This document shows, one piece after another, positions 13,215 to 20,565 of a stretch of 42,974 nucleotides of DNA. The DNA is taken from positions 1 to 42,974 of IMG/VR virus record IMGVR_UViG_3300005563_000050; one strand, given 5' to 3'. The position numbers were made by a program, and so were the translations under genes. The stretch's first letter is position 1. Each line of letters opens with the position of its first letter. The DNA is from a virus. Below the pieces are notes generated by a model. It did no database searches. It saw only the letters and a list, made by a program, of their open reading frames with translations, and was not told the origin of the DNA.

Positions 13215-13769
13215 ATGGTTTCTTCAAGATCGACACAAGCAATCATCCTGCCTGATGGGGTGAGGTTACAACTCGCCAATATCGTGAGTTACTCCCTCGC
13301 TACCGAGACGATCACATTCAATATGGTTGGTGGTGGAACTGTCACATATGTTGACCCAAATGGATTGGCTGTGCGGGCACAGACGGTGCTCGCGGCGATC
13401 GATAGTGCGCTCGCTGGAGAACTTGCAGCTGGAGTAATTAGCATTCCCGTATCGCCCTTGGTGATTACGTCAATTACTCCCACATCATTTGATATTGCCA
13501 CTGACACCCTGACCATCATTGGTAGTGGTTTCGATCAAGCAACACTTGGTAAGTTGCATATCGAGGATGTGGCTGGTGGATTCGACTTCAATGGCTATTA
13601 CATGAATCTGACCTTCGTGAGTAGCACACAGTTGACCGCAGTATTCGGTTCCGCTGGTGACGGAGTTCTGAGTGGCGGGGTGTATATCATGTATAAGGAC
13701 ACCAATGGATTGATATCGAATGTGATCAACGGCACCAACACGAGTGGATCGAATATCACGATTCCGTGA
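13215..13769 (+). CDS. Ig-like (IPT/TIG-type) domain protein
   Basis: A 184-residue beta-rich protein. The C-terminal half matches an IPT/TIG immunoglobulin-like fold: ITSITPTSFDIATDTLTIIGSGFDQATLG, then VSSTQLTAVFGSAGDGVLSGGVYIMYKDTNG. The N-terminal half (residues 1-75) has short strands (VRLQLANIVSYSLATETITFNMVGGGTVTYVD) and an Ala-rich helix. In phages such domains usually sit on capsid or tail proteins and bind carbohydrate weakly. It is unusual to find one alone among replication genes with its own promoter. The transcript is predicted to be leaderless. No signal peptide is visible. Confidence 0.65.
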   Translation: MVSSRSTQAIILPDGVRLQLANIVSYSLATETITFNMVGGGTVTYVDPNGLAVRAQTVLAAIDSALAGELAAGVISIPVSPLVITSITPTSFDIATDTLTIIGSGFDQATLGKLHIEDVAGGFDFNGYYMNLTFVSSTQLTAVFGSAGDGVLSGGVYIMYKDTNGLISNVINGTNTSGSNITIP

Positions 13770-13781
13770 ATAAATTTGTGG

Positions 13782-13810
13782 TTTACATCCGATCAAACGG
13801 GTGATATAGT
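13782..13810 (+). promoter_or_regulatory. Promoter 5
   Basis: -35 TTTACA (13782-13787), 17-bp spacer, -10 TATAGT (13805-13810) with TGA directly before it. Expected start near 13817, a leader of about 17 bases to the KTSC gene at 13834. Confidence 0.75.
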
Positions 13811-13833
13811 TAGTCAGAATAAAGAATACAACT

Positions 13834-14037
13834 ATGACACGACAACCTGTTAAATCTTCTGCTATCGCGTCCATCGTATATGACCCGGAGACCCTCAAGA
13901 TGGAGGTCAAATTCCATCAAGGTAGCGTATACACCTTCCTGAACGTTCCTAAGGAAGTTCATGCCGATCTCATCTCCTCACCATCGATTGGCCGTCACTT
14001 CAACAACCACATACAAGGACAATATGAGCGTGAATAA
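13834..14037 (+). CDS. KTSC domain protein
   Basis: A 67-residue protein that matches the small KTSC domain almost over its whole length: SSAIASIVYDPETLKMEVKF, GSVYTFLNVPKEVHADLISSPSIGRHFNNHIQGQY. The domain is found alone in many phages and bacteria and fused to lysyl-tRNA synthetase in some; its function is unclear. The gene follows its own promoter by a short leader and overlaps the next gene by 14 bases. Confidence 0.75.
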   Translation: MTRQPVKSSAIASIVYDPETLKMEVKFHQGSVYTFLNVPKEVHADLISSPSIGRHFNNHIQGQYERE

Positions 14038-14299
14038 GCCACTAATCCAGCCGCTTTTCGACGAATGGTGGCGCAAGGGCTCGATTGTCGCCGCGTCTGA
14101 GCAGCACCGCAAGGACATTGAGCAGGCGTTCTATTGTGGTGTGCTCGTCGCGATGGGATTGATTGCTCGTGCGAACAAGTGCACTGAGCAACTCGCCAAG
14201 GAGATGGTCCACTCCATGAATGACGAGTGCCACGCGAAGCTGAAGCCCATGCAGCTCGGACCGAAGGTTACCGCCACCATTAACGGCGAGAGAATTTAA
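14024..14299 (+). CDS. Unknown helical protein
   Basis: A 91-residue protein starting inside the KTSC gene. Mostly helical (LFDEWWRKGSIVAASEQHRKDIEQAFYCGVLVAMG, CTEQLAKEMVHSMNDECHAKL) with a short strand at the end (KVTATINGERI). I do not recognise a family. No catalytic or membrane feature is seen. The base composition is somewhat more GC-rich than the KTSC gene. Confidence 0.5.
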   Translation: MSVNKPLIQPLFDEWWRKGSIVAASEQHRKDIEQAFYCGVLVAMGLIARANKCTEQLAKEMVHSMNDECHAKLKPMQLGPKVTATINGERI

Positions 14300-14307
14300 T
14301 GATGTTC

Positions 14308-14409
14308 TGAGATGTAGCTTAACTGATAAAGCCTCCAAGCATGTCTTGGCTGCGACCCGTGAATAATTACCACGGCAATCGAATGACCGTTTAAGTCGGT
14401 CCGCCTCAA
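14308..14409 (+). tRNA. tRNA-like element, degenerate or with an enlarged variable region
   Basis: Cloverleaf parts in order: acceptor TGAGATG (14308-14314) against CGCCTCA (14402-14408) with one A-C mismatch and one G-T pair; TA linker; D arm GCTT and AAGC (14317-14320, 14329-14332) with an 8-base loop; an anticodon-like arm CCAA and TTGG (14335-14338, 14346-14349) with a 7-base loop lacking T33; a hairpin CCGTG and CACGG (14358-14362, 14371-14375) in a very long variable region; and a T arm GACCG-TTTAAGT-CGGTC (14385-14401). No CCA is encoded. The anticodon cannot be assigned. It may be a decayed tRNA or a tRNA mimic. Confidence 0.35.
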
Positions 14410-14517
14410 TAATTTGCACTCCGCGAAACGTGGCAAACGCGAAGAGTCCGGCGACACTGGACAGCACTGCGCCGCAAGAAGTCTTGCGGAAGATGACTTG
14501 CGGCGCTAAACTTTATT
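14410..14517 (+). promoter_or_regulatory. Mutually exclusive hairpins before the methyltransferase gene
   Basis: GCGCCGCAAG (14469-14478) can pair perfectly with CTTGCGGCGC (14497-14506), a 10-bp stem. Its 3' part CCGCAAG can instead pair with the nearer CTTGCGG (14483-14489), a 7-bp stem. The two folds exclude each other and lie just 11 bases before the ATG at 14518. There is no T run, so control of translation is more likely than termination. A further hairpin-like pair sits at about 14420-14447 (ACTCCGCG against CGCGAAGAGT). No gene is seen in this stretch. Confidence 0.5.
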
Positions 14518-15492
14518 ATGAACGCAAATGGCAAATCAGTCGACAAGACATATCTCAGCATCGATAACGCTGAAGATCGTGGCTTCATTCATCGTGATTA
14601 CATCGCTCATTGCTTGCGGTGGACGCACGTTATCAAGCGCCTGTATGAGCGAAAGCTATACCAGACGGCGCGGATTCTTGACATTGGGTGTGGGCGAGAA
14701 CTTCCTTTCGCAAAGACCCTATATTCCTCCAAGCTCGCCCCGGCGATCTACCTCGGAGTTGATGTCGGACCTATCCTCGATGAGGAAGTTGCCAAGATCG
14801 CCAAGACCCAGAAGTTCCCACACAAGTTGTGGGAGAATACGAACTTCCTGGAACTGACTCAGGAGGATGTAGCAGTTCTTCGCGAAATGGGAACATCAGA
14901 ACCTGGTAAATCTCACATGGAAGCTGGTGCTTTTGATCTACCCAACCTCATCACCTGCTTCGAGGTCCTCGAGCACGTCGAGCCCAAGATGATGTTCGCC
15001 ATGCTTGAGCATATGAAGCACTTGACCTCTGACGATGCACGCTTCTTCATCTCCACGCCGTGCTGGAACCGTGTCGACTGCGCGGCCAATCATGTTAACG
15101 AGATGCTCTACGAGTCCCTGGGTGCCGCATTTGAGCGCCATGGATTCATCGTGGAGAATGTCTATGGGACATTCGCATCGATCAGGGACTATGAGCATCA
15201 CCTTAAAGGAGCACATGGAATGTGGCCATCAGGTGAAGATGGTAGAGGAACACCAGATATTCGTGAAGTGTTTAACCAGCTTCGTGAATACTATGATACG
15301 AACTTTCTGTCATGCATCTTCGCACCACTGTTCCCAGCACAATCGCGCAACTGCCTATGGGAGTTGAGGAAAGACCCATCTCATCACCAATTGGTTGATA
15401 AAGCACAACCACACCACCGTAAATTTGCTCCCATTGAAACCATCCAACAACCCTGGTCCAGCAGCCAACTCTGGAATGACATGGCACTTTAA
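14518..15492 (+). CDS. Class I SAM-dependent methyltransferase-like protein
   Basis: A 324-residue protein with the Rossmann methyltransferase signature: motif I ILDIGCGRE (residues 53-61), an acidic residue after the second strand in YLGVDVGP, and the motif IV/post region LITCFEVLEHVEPKMMFAMLEH followed by FFISTPCWN. This resembles small-molecule or sugar/protein methyltransferases of type 11/12 more than DNA methyltransferases, because no DPPY or PC catalytic motif of DNA enzymes is visible. The substrate is unknown. It is first in a tight cluster with nucleotide-pool enzymes. Expression may be controlled by the alternative hairpins directly upstream. Confidence 0.7.
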   Translation: MNANGKSVDKTYLSIDNAEDRGFIHRDYIAHCLRWTHVIKRLYERKLYQTARILDIGCGRELPFAKTLYSSKLAPAIYLGVDVGPILDEEVAKIAKTQKFPHKLWENTNFLELTQEDVAVLREMGTSEPGKSHMEAGAFDLPNLITCFEVLEHVEPKMMFAMLEHMKHLTSDDARFFISTPCWNRVDCAANHVNEMLYESLGAAFERHGFIVENVYGTFASIRDYEHHLKGAHGMWPSGEDGRGTPDIREVFNQLREYYDTNFLSCIFAPLFPAQSRNCLWELRKDPSHHQLVDKAQPHHRKFAPIETIQQPWSSSQLWNDMAL

Positions 15493-15496
15493 TACT

Positions 15497-15892
15497 ATGA
15501 GAGGAATCGCCGAAGACGTCGTTGACTTCCACAAGAAGTTCAATATTCACTATGATGGACCTCCCCGCCTTCTCCCACCAAATGAGAAGTATTTCCGCCA
15601 TCAGCGGAATGAGGAGGAATCCAAGGAACTGTATCATGCCACCACCCGTGAGGAGGCAATCGATGCAATCGTGGATCAGATCTACATTCTGCTCGGCACT
15701 GCCCACCTCCATGGGTTCACGCCGGCCATGCTCCAAGAGGCGTGGGCGAGAGTTCACAAGGCTAACATGACCAAGATGCTCAGCACTCCTGAGTTTCCTG
15801 GTAAGTATGGTCAGGTGGGTATCGACATCGTGAAGCCCAAGGGGTGGGTCGCACCGGATCACTCCGATCTGTTTGGAGGTCACCATGCCTAA
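15497..15892 (+). CDS. MazG/HisE-like nucleoside triphosphate pyrophosphohydrolase
   Basis: A 131-residue all-alpha protein with the metal-binding pattern of this superfamily: EEESKEL, then EEAIDAIVDQIYILLGTAHLHGF (E-x2-E and D-x3-D equivalents), then AWARVHKANMTKM. Relatives split (d)NTPs into NMP and pyrophosphate. It starts 4 bases after the methyltransferase stop and overlaps the kinase start by 8 bases. In its context, upstream of a kinase and a thymidylate-synthase-family enzyme, a dCTPase- or dUTPase-like role that supplies the dNMP substrate is plausible. I chose 15497, not an upstream ATG at 15395 that lies inside the methyltransferase. Confidence 0.7.
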   Translation: MRGIAEDVVDFHKKFNIHYDGPPRLLPPNEKYFRHQRNEEESKELYHATTREEAIDAIVDQIYILLGTAHLHGFTPAMLQEAWARVHKANMTKMLSTPEFPGKYGQVGIDIVKPKGWVAPDHSDLFGGHHA

Positions 15893-16412
15893 GATCATTG
15901 TCCTCGAGGGAGTTGACTCCACAGGAAAGTCATCCTTGGCCAAGCTATTCGCCAAGGAGCTGAATGCCTGCTACTTTCACGCGTCTGGCCACAAGACCAT
16001 GCACTTCGCCATGACTGCTCATCACATGTCCATGCTCCACGACATCGAGGTGAACCTCGAACAGGGGCGTGATGTGGTCTGTGATCGTCACTGGATGAGC
16101 GAGATCGCATATGCCAGTGTTCTGCGCCCTGAGCAGTTCGCTTGGTATAAGAAGAGTGAGATCTTCAACCGCATCAGCAAGCTATCTCCTCGATACGTGC
16201 ACTGCTGTGGTGACATCCACACGTGCTTCGAGCGGTATGAGCGGACTCACGCTGATCACGACAGGTCCCTGTTCCACCACCTCACATTTGATCAGTATAA
16301 GGACATTGCCATGAACTACCTGCACCTGTTCATGGATATTCCGCACCATGTCTACTCCATCGAGGAGAACGGTATGCGGCAACTTGAACTACTTGAGAAA
16401 GTGATCGCATGA
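15885..16412 (+). CDS. Deoxynucleoside monophosphate kinase (thymidylate kinase-like)
   Basis: A 175-residue P-loop kinase. Motifs: GVDSTGKS (residues 9-16) for the phosphate loop, CDRHWMSEIAYA with the DR pair typical of the thymidylate kinase family, and a lid-like segment with HADHDRSLFHH. It phosphorylates a dNMP to the dNDP with ATP; the base preference cannot be read from the sequence. The start has a strong GGAGGT 4 bases upstream and overlaps the preceding gene. It shares an ATGA overlap with the thymidylate-synthase-family gene, which suggests it acts on that enzyme's product. Confidence 0.8.
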   Translation: MPKIIVLEGVDSTGKSSLAKLFAKELNACYFHASGHKTMHFAMTAHHMSMLHDIEVNLEQGRDVVCDRHWMSEIAYASVLRPEQFAWYKKSEIFNRISKLSPRYVHCCGDIHTCFERYERTHADHDRSLFHHLTFDQYKDIAMNYLHLFMDIPHHVYSIEENGMRQLELLEKVIA

Positions 16413-17218
16413 ACACAAATGAGATTTACATGGGCCTGATCAGGGACTGCATTAGCTGTGGCGATGAGGTTAGTCCTCGTGGGCAGCTGAGTCATGAGCT
16501 CATTCAGAACAACGAGGCCTTCAACATGGAGAGTCCGATCATTACCATTGAGGAGCGTGGTCTGGATTACCAGTTTATGGCCGCTGAGGCGTATTGGATT
16601 CTCACTGGCCAGCGACATCTCGACGAGTTTGTCAAGAAGAATCTGATCAAATACTCGGACGATGGCGAGACAATGTATGGCGCGTATGGCCCGCCGTTTG
16701 TGGCTCAGGTAGATGGCGTGGTGTCTAAGCTGTTGGCAGACCCAGACACCCGTCAGGCGGTCATCAGCATCTGGCGCCCCAATCCTGATAACAGCAAGGA
16801 TATCCCATGCACGGTGGGCATGCAATTCCTATTGCGCAATGGCCGCATCCACACCAATGTCTGGATGCGAAGCCAGGACGTGTGGCTGGGATTGCCTTAT
16901 GATCTGTTTACCTTCACGATGATGACCGCAATGATTCGTGCCAGAATAAACAGTCACCTTGAGGAGATGCATCCAAAATACACGCTTGGCTTCATCAACA
17001 TCACTGCTGGCTCAAGACACCTCTACAATCGCCACGTGGAGGTCTCTCAAGATCTGAGCGCAACTTGGCACCACTCCAGTGACCACGGGGAAAAATTAGT
17101 CTTAGACTATACTAAGATAAATAATCCTGATTCACTCCTACTTGCGCTAGACATATCTAGGAGAGCCCTAGCACATAACTATGTTGACACCTTAAGGTCA
17201 CAACTATGCCTTCAATAA
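16409..17218 (+). CDS. Thymidylate synthase-family enzyme, candidate dCMP hydroxymethylase
   Basis: A 269-residue member of the ThyA / pyrimidine hydroxymethylase family. The catalytic cysteine is Cys134 in IPCTVGMQF, the phosphate-binding Arg is in MRSQDVW (154-157), and HLY (204-206) is present in GSRHLYNRH. Two points favour cytosine: the residue that is Asn in thymidylate synthases (LGLPFN) is Asp165 here (LGLPYD), the known dCMP-specific substitution of T4 gp42, and the motifs PCT, MRSxDV and GSxHxYxRH resemble T4 gp42 more than ThyA (PCH, QRSCD, GDTHLY). In the family the enzyme uses methylene-tetrahydrofolate to add hydroxymethyl (or methyl) at C5. It overlaps the kinase gene and sits just before DNA polymerase. 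Confidence 0.8.
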   Translation: MNTNEIYMGLIRDCISCGDEVSPRGQLSHELIQNNEAFNMESPIITIEERGLDYQFMAAEAYWILTGQRHLDEFVKKNLIKYSDDGETMYGAYGPPFVAQVDGVVSKLLADPDTRQAVISIWRPNPDNSKDIPCTVGMQFLLRNGRIHTNVWMRSQDVWLGLPYDLFTFTMMTAMIRARINSHLEEMHPKYTLGFINITAGSRHLYNRHVEVSQDLSATWHHSSDHGEKLVLDYTKINNPDSLLLALDISRRALAHNYVDTLRSQLCLQ

Positions 17219-17421
17219 CCAATCCAGCGCACGTGTGTCGCGCGTGCCATAATCAATATCTCCCACATGAGTTGGTTGATGGAAATCGCCTCAAGCGGGG
17301 TATTTGTTTTGCCTGTCTACTGAATGAAAATCGCAGTTTACAGCGTGAACTTCGCAAACTAAAATCTTCCATAAGAATTAAGAATCATGGCAAGAAAACG
17401 CATAGACTTCGCAAAAGCTGA
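17206..17421 (+). CDS. Small zinc-finger-like protein
   Basis: A 71-residue basic protein with two CxxC pairs (VCRACHNQYLP and GICFACLLNE, residues about 10-37) that could form a zinc ribbon, followed by a Lys/Arg-rich helix (RSLQRELRKLKSS) and a basic tail. It overlaps the preceding gene by 13 bases and the DNA polymerase gene by 35 bases, and it contains the polymerase promoter. The overlaps lower confidence, but the cysteine pattern supports a real gene. Confidence 0.55.
   Translation: MPSITNPAHVCRACHNQYLPHELVDGNRLKRGICFACLLNENRSLQRELRKLKSSIRIKNHGKKTHRLRKS
17337..17365 (+). promoter_or_regulatory. Promoter 6, upstream of DNA polymerase
   Basis: -35 TTTACA (17337-17342), 17-bp spacer, -10 TAAAAT (17360-17365). 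Expected start near 17372, a leader of about 15 bases before the polymerase ATG at 17387. It lies inside the small zinc-finger gene. Confidence 0.65.
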
Positions 17422-19330
17422 TGGACTCCAAGGAGGATTGTTCATGCCAGCCTCAGACTGGCGACCACCCACGAGCTTTCCTGACCTTAGTGGTGAGAAG
17501 ATCATCGGCTTGGACATCGAATCAAGGGATCCTAATCTCATCACGAAAGGACCTGGTTTTATACGCGGAGATGCTAATGTTGTTGGAGTCTCACTGGCGA
17601 CAACTGATGCTGCTTGGTATTTCCCCATTGGGCATCTGGGAGGAGGAAACATGGACCGTGGAGCAGTGTGTCGATTCCTTGAAGATGTGTTATCGGTGCA
17701 AGATCGAGCTGTTTGCGGGGCAAACCTTCAATACGAGCTTGAGGGCCTCGACTCTATCAAAATTGCGATCAAGAGTAAGTTACTTGATGTCCAAATCGCT
17801 GAAGCCCTCATCGACGAGGAGTCCGAATCCACTCGGCTAGAGGCACTCTGCCAGAAATACCTGAAGGGCGGCAAGGATGAGTCCCTGATGAACAATGCCG
17901 CTGAGGCACATGGCTTTGGCAAAGATGTGAAAGGAAACTTATGGAAGCTACACTCGAAATACGTGGGGCCTTATGCGGAATACGACGCCCAGGCTCCTTT
18001 ACTCATCTTCAAGGCACAATTAGAGACACTGCGGGCAGAAGGGTTAGAGTCCATATTCACATTGGAGAGCAAGTTACTTCCGTTACTCTTTCAGATGCGC
18101 CGCCGGGGTATAAGGATGGACCTGGAGCGCGCAAAAAGTTTATCCAAAAAGTTAGCTCTAGAAGAGAATACGCTGCGCTCGGAGATGAACTCTAAGTATG
18201 GTTGCAAGATTGACGAGTGGTCTGGCGGACAACTCGCCATGCAATGCGATAAGTTGGGTATTCGCTATCCGCGGACTGAGGCGGGGAATCCCAGCTTCAC
18301 TGCTGACTTCATCGAGGGAACTATTCACCCATTCCTGGATGATGTGTCAGATCTTCGTGAGTTGAGTAAGCTTCGCAAGACTTTCGTTGATGGCTGGATT
18401 CTTGACAATGCTGTTGGTGATTACATCCACCCACAGTGGAGGCAGATTGCCACTGATGAGGGTGGGACGCGAACTGGTCGCATGGCTGCGGCGAATCCCA
18501 ACCCACAGCAGATACCAGCTGGTAAGTATCGTAAGACTGGCAAGCCAAATAGCATTGGAGCTGAGATCAGGGCATGCTTCATTCCACATGACAAGAATAT
18601 GCGGTGGATGAAGGCTGACTACTCTGAGCAGGAGCCTCGCATTCTCACGCACTTTGCCGCGCTGTGCGGCTTCGATGGTGCTGCTGAAGTCCAACGCAAG
18701 TATCAGGAATCCAGAGACTTTAAGATTTACCCGTTCATGATGGAGATCAGCGGACTGGACAAGCGCCCAGCAAAGGACTGCTACCTCGGGCGATGCTACG
18801 GAATGGGAATCAATAAGCTCGCCTACAAGTTCAACAAGTCCAAGGAGGAGGCGCAGGAAATCCTCAATAAGTTTGACGCGGGCGTCCCATTCGTGAAGCA
18901 AATCGCCGACTCTGCCATGGCAACAGCCCAACGACGAGGTTACGTCAAGACCCTGTTGGGCCGACGTCGACACTTTGAGTTGTGGGAGCCAGTTCTGAGC
19001 TTCAAGTTACGCCAGCAGGGAATTGATTGCACACCTGTCAGGCTGAAGGATGCCGCCGATAAGTGGCATGGGCTAAAGTTGCAGCGTGCCAATACTCACA
19101 AGGCGCTCAACTCGATAATTCAGGGCTCAGGGGCTGACATGGCTAAGGCTGCCATGGTTGCGAATTGGGAGCAGCACAGTGAACTCCCATACATGCAGGT
19201 TCATGATGAGTTGAATCATGGTGTGTATGATCAGGAGCACGCTAATAAACTACACAAAGTGATTGAGACGTGTGTCGATATGAATGTTCCCATCCTGTCG
19301 AACATGACGATAAAGGACCATTGGACTTAA
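17387..19330 (+). CDS. Family A DNA polymerase with 3'-5' exonuclease
   Basis: A 647-residue replicative polymerase. The exonuclease domain has the Exo I DIE (43-45), an Exo II-like region GANLQYELEGL (111-121), and Exo III YAEYD (196-200). Polymerase motifs: RTGRMAAANPNPQQIP (362-377), motif A DYSEQEPR (411-418), O-helix KDCYLGRCYGMG (463-474) with the essential Lys, and motif C VHDE (605-608). The position equal to E. coli Pol I Phe762 is Leu467 here, and Arg754 of Pol I is replaced by Lys459. Viral Pol I with Leu at this site has been linked in the viral ecology literature to slower or temperate lifestyles. There is no 5'-3' exonuclease domain, as in T7 polymerase. Confidence 0.95.
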   Translation: MARKRIDFAKADGLQGGLFMPASDWRPPTSFPDLSGEKIIGLDIESRDPNLITKGPGFIRGDANVVGVSLATTDAAWYFPIGHLGGGNMDRGAVCRFLEDVLSVQDRAVCGANLQYELEGLDSIKIAIKSKLLDVQIAEALIDEESESTRLEALCQKYLKGGKDESLMNNAAEAHGFGKDVKGNLWKLHSKYVGPYAEYDAQAPLLIFKAQLETLRAEGLESIFTLESKLLPLLFQMRRRGIRMDLERAKSLSKKLALEENTLRSEMNSKYGCKIDEWSGGQLAMQCDKLGIRYPRTEAGNPSFTADFIEGTIHPFLDDVSDLRELSKLRKTFVDGWILDNAVGDYIHPQWRQIATDEGGTRTGRMAAANPNPQQIPAGKYRKTGKPNSIGAEIRACFIPHDKNMRWMKADYSEQEPRILTHFAALCGFDGAAEVQRKYQESRDFKIYPFMMEISGLDKRPAKDCYLGRCYGMGINKLAYKFNKSKEEAQEILNKFDAGVPFVKQIADSAMATAQRRGYVKTLLGRRRHFELWEPVLSFKLRQQGIDCTPVRLKDAADKWHGLKLQRANTHKALNSIIQGSGADMAKAAMVANWEQHSELPYMQVHDELNHGVYDQEHANKLHKVIETCVDMNVPILSNMTIKDHWT

Positions 19331-19331
19331 T

Positions 19332-19706
19332 ATGAAAATTCGAACCATTCAAGAGGCTGATCGCTCATTGCGCGAGGCCCGACTAGACCTCCAACGTTGC
19401 CAATGGGCACAAAATCTGCGTGACAACATGACCACGATGCAGAGTCTCGCTGACTGTCAGCCGCTGCTCAAGTTCTACATGTCCCAGTGGCCACAGTTCG
19501 CCAAGGACAAGAACTATCGCCAATTGTGGAGTGATCAGCTCGATATCGCAGCCGAGAACATCGTCGAGTATATCAAGAATGTCGAGGCATGGAAAGCCAA
19601 GAGGATTGGCACTCCGCGATGTGTGTTGCCCAAGAAGAAGCAACGAGAGCTGGGCCTACTCCCGTCAGTCGAGCAGGAAATTGCCATCAGGGAGGGAAGA
19701 CTGTGA
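19332..19706 (+). CDS. Unknown helical protein after DNA polymerase
   Basis: A 124-residue protein one base after the polymerase stop. It is almost entirely helical (EADRSLREARLDLQRCQWAQNLRDN, QLDIAAENIVEYIKNVEAWKAKR) with a basic segment near the end (LPKKKQRELGL). I do not recognise a family. The gene ends in a GTGA overlap with the next gene. It could be a small accessory factor of replication, but this rests on position only. Confidence 0.55.
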   Translation: MKIRTIQEADRSLREARLDLQRCQWAQNLRDNMTTMQSLADCQPLLKFYMSQWPQFAKDKNYRQLWSDQLDIAAENIVEYIKNVEAWKAKRIGTPRCVLPKKKQRELGLLPSVEQEIAIREGRL

Positions 19707-20416
19707 AAACACCACACGAACAATGCGCGGAGGAGATTGGAAACGGATTTACCGAATACGTTCGCCATGATAAAGATTTTACTGATGAGGACATTGTAAA
19801 AATCCTCTCTAAACACTTCCCGCAACCACCCACCTCAACCCCTTCGCTGGATGAGGTGATTGACAAGCATCGCGGGGCTTATGGGTTGCTTGATACGCAT
19901 GAAGCAAAAGCTGCCATCCTCGAATACAACGCCTCGCTCGTCGCAGAGGTTGAGAGGTTGGAGAATGACCGCACTAAGTATTTCGTGATACTTTCTGGGT
20001 TGATGCAACGCACAAGCAAAGAAAAGTTTCCTGCTGACTGTGTCGAACATGTTGCAGTGACTATTGACTTGGCGTTGCAAGAACGCGACCAACTCCGCAC
20101 CCAACTCGCCACCGCCGAGGCTAAAGTGGATGATGAGTGGCTAGACTCAATCGCGCAGCATTGGAAGAAAATGTTTGGTGAGAATTACGAAATTCTGGAT
20201 GGCGAATCGCGCGAAGAAGGATTGAATAACAATATCTCGAAGCTGTTTGAGAGACTCTCCACCGCAGAACAAACCGGCTACGAACGCGGGGTGAGGGAGG
20301 CGGCGGAAGTGCCAAAGAGTTGTATTGCAAAATATGGCAAATGCACCTGTGAAAGATGTGACCAAAATTTGTTCATCCATAATATCATCCTCAACCTCCT
20401 CAACAAAAAGGACTGA
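19703..20416 (+). CDS. Unknown coiled-coil protein with a C-terminal cysteine cluster
   Basis: A 237-residue protein starting with GTG that overlaps the previous stop (GTGA). It has a long charged helical region with coiled-coil character (ILEYNASLVAEVERLENDR, LALQERDQLRTQLATAEAKVDDEW) and near the end CIAKYGKCTCERCDQN, a four-cysteine cluster that may bind zinc. It belongs to a group of loosely conserved phage accessory proteins with small coiled coils; the function is unknown. An upstream ATG at 19589 would overlap the preceding gene by 118 bases and is unlikely. Confidence 0.5.
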   Translation: MKTPHEQCAEEIGNGFTEYVRHDKDFTDEDIVKILSKHFPQPPTSTPSLDEVIDKHRGAYGLLDTHEAKAAILEYNASLVAEVERLENDRTKYFVILSGLMQRTSKEKFPADCVEHVAVTIDLALQERDQLRTQLATAEAKVDDEWLDSIAQHWKKMFGENYEILDGESREEGLNNNISKLFERLSTAEQTGYERGVREAAEVPKSCIAKYGKCTCERCDQNLFIHNIILNLLNKKD

Positions 20417-20417
20417 T

Positions 20418-20564
20418 GTGAAAATCTCAATTAAGCAATCCGTTTATCAAATCTGTCCAATCTGTGCTTGGCGTTGCCGTAGCAGTAAACTTGCAATGCG
20501 ACAGCACATGAAAGACCAGCACTATAAGTCCGGCAATCAACTTAAATTTCTAAAACCAAGATAA
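20418..20564 (+). CDS. Small C2H2-type zinc-finger protein
   Basis: A 48-residue basic protein. It contains CPICAWRCRSSKLAMRQHMKDQH, read as Cys-x2-Cys-x13-His-x4-His, close to a classic C2H2 finger, followed by a basic tail. The start is GTG at 20418, one base after the previous stop; an upstream ATG in the same frame lies inside the previous gene. A nucleic-acid-binding role is likely in general terms, the target is unknown. Confidence 0.55.
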   Translation: MKISIKQSVYQICPICAWRCRSSKLAMRQHMKDQHYKSGNQLKFLKPR

Positions 20565-20565
20565 T

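Noticed and set aside
14042-14467. Long open frame on the minus strand
   Set aside because: It is the antisense of the gene at 14024-14299 and of the structured non-coding region, with no ribosome site or recognisable protein.
14518-15492. Calling this gene a DNA methyltransferase
   Set aside because: It has only SAM-binding motifs; neither a DPPY/NPPY nor a PC motif of DNA methylases is visible.
17105-17125. TCTTAG...CTAAGA hairpin inside the ThyA-family gene
   Set aside because: Six-base stem in coding sequence without a T run; no functional context.
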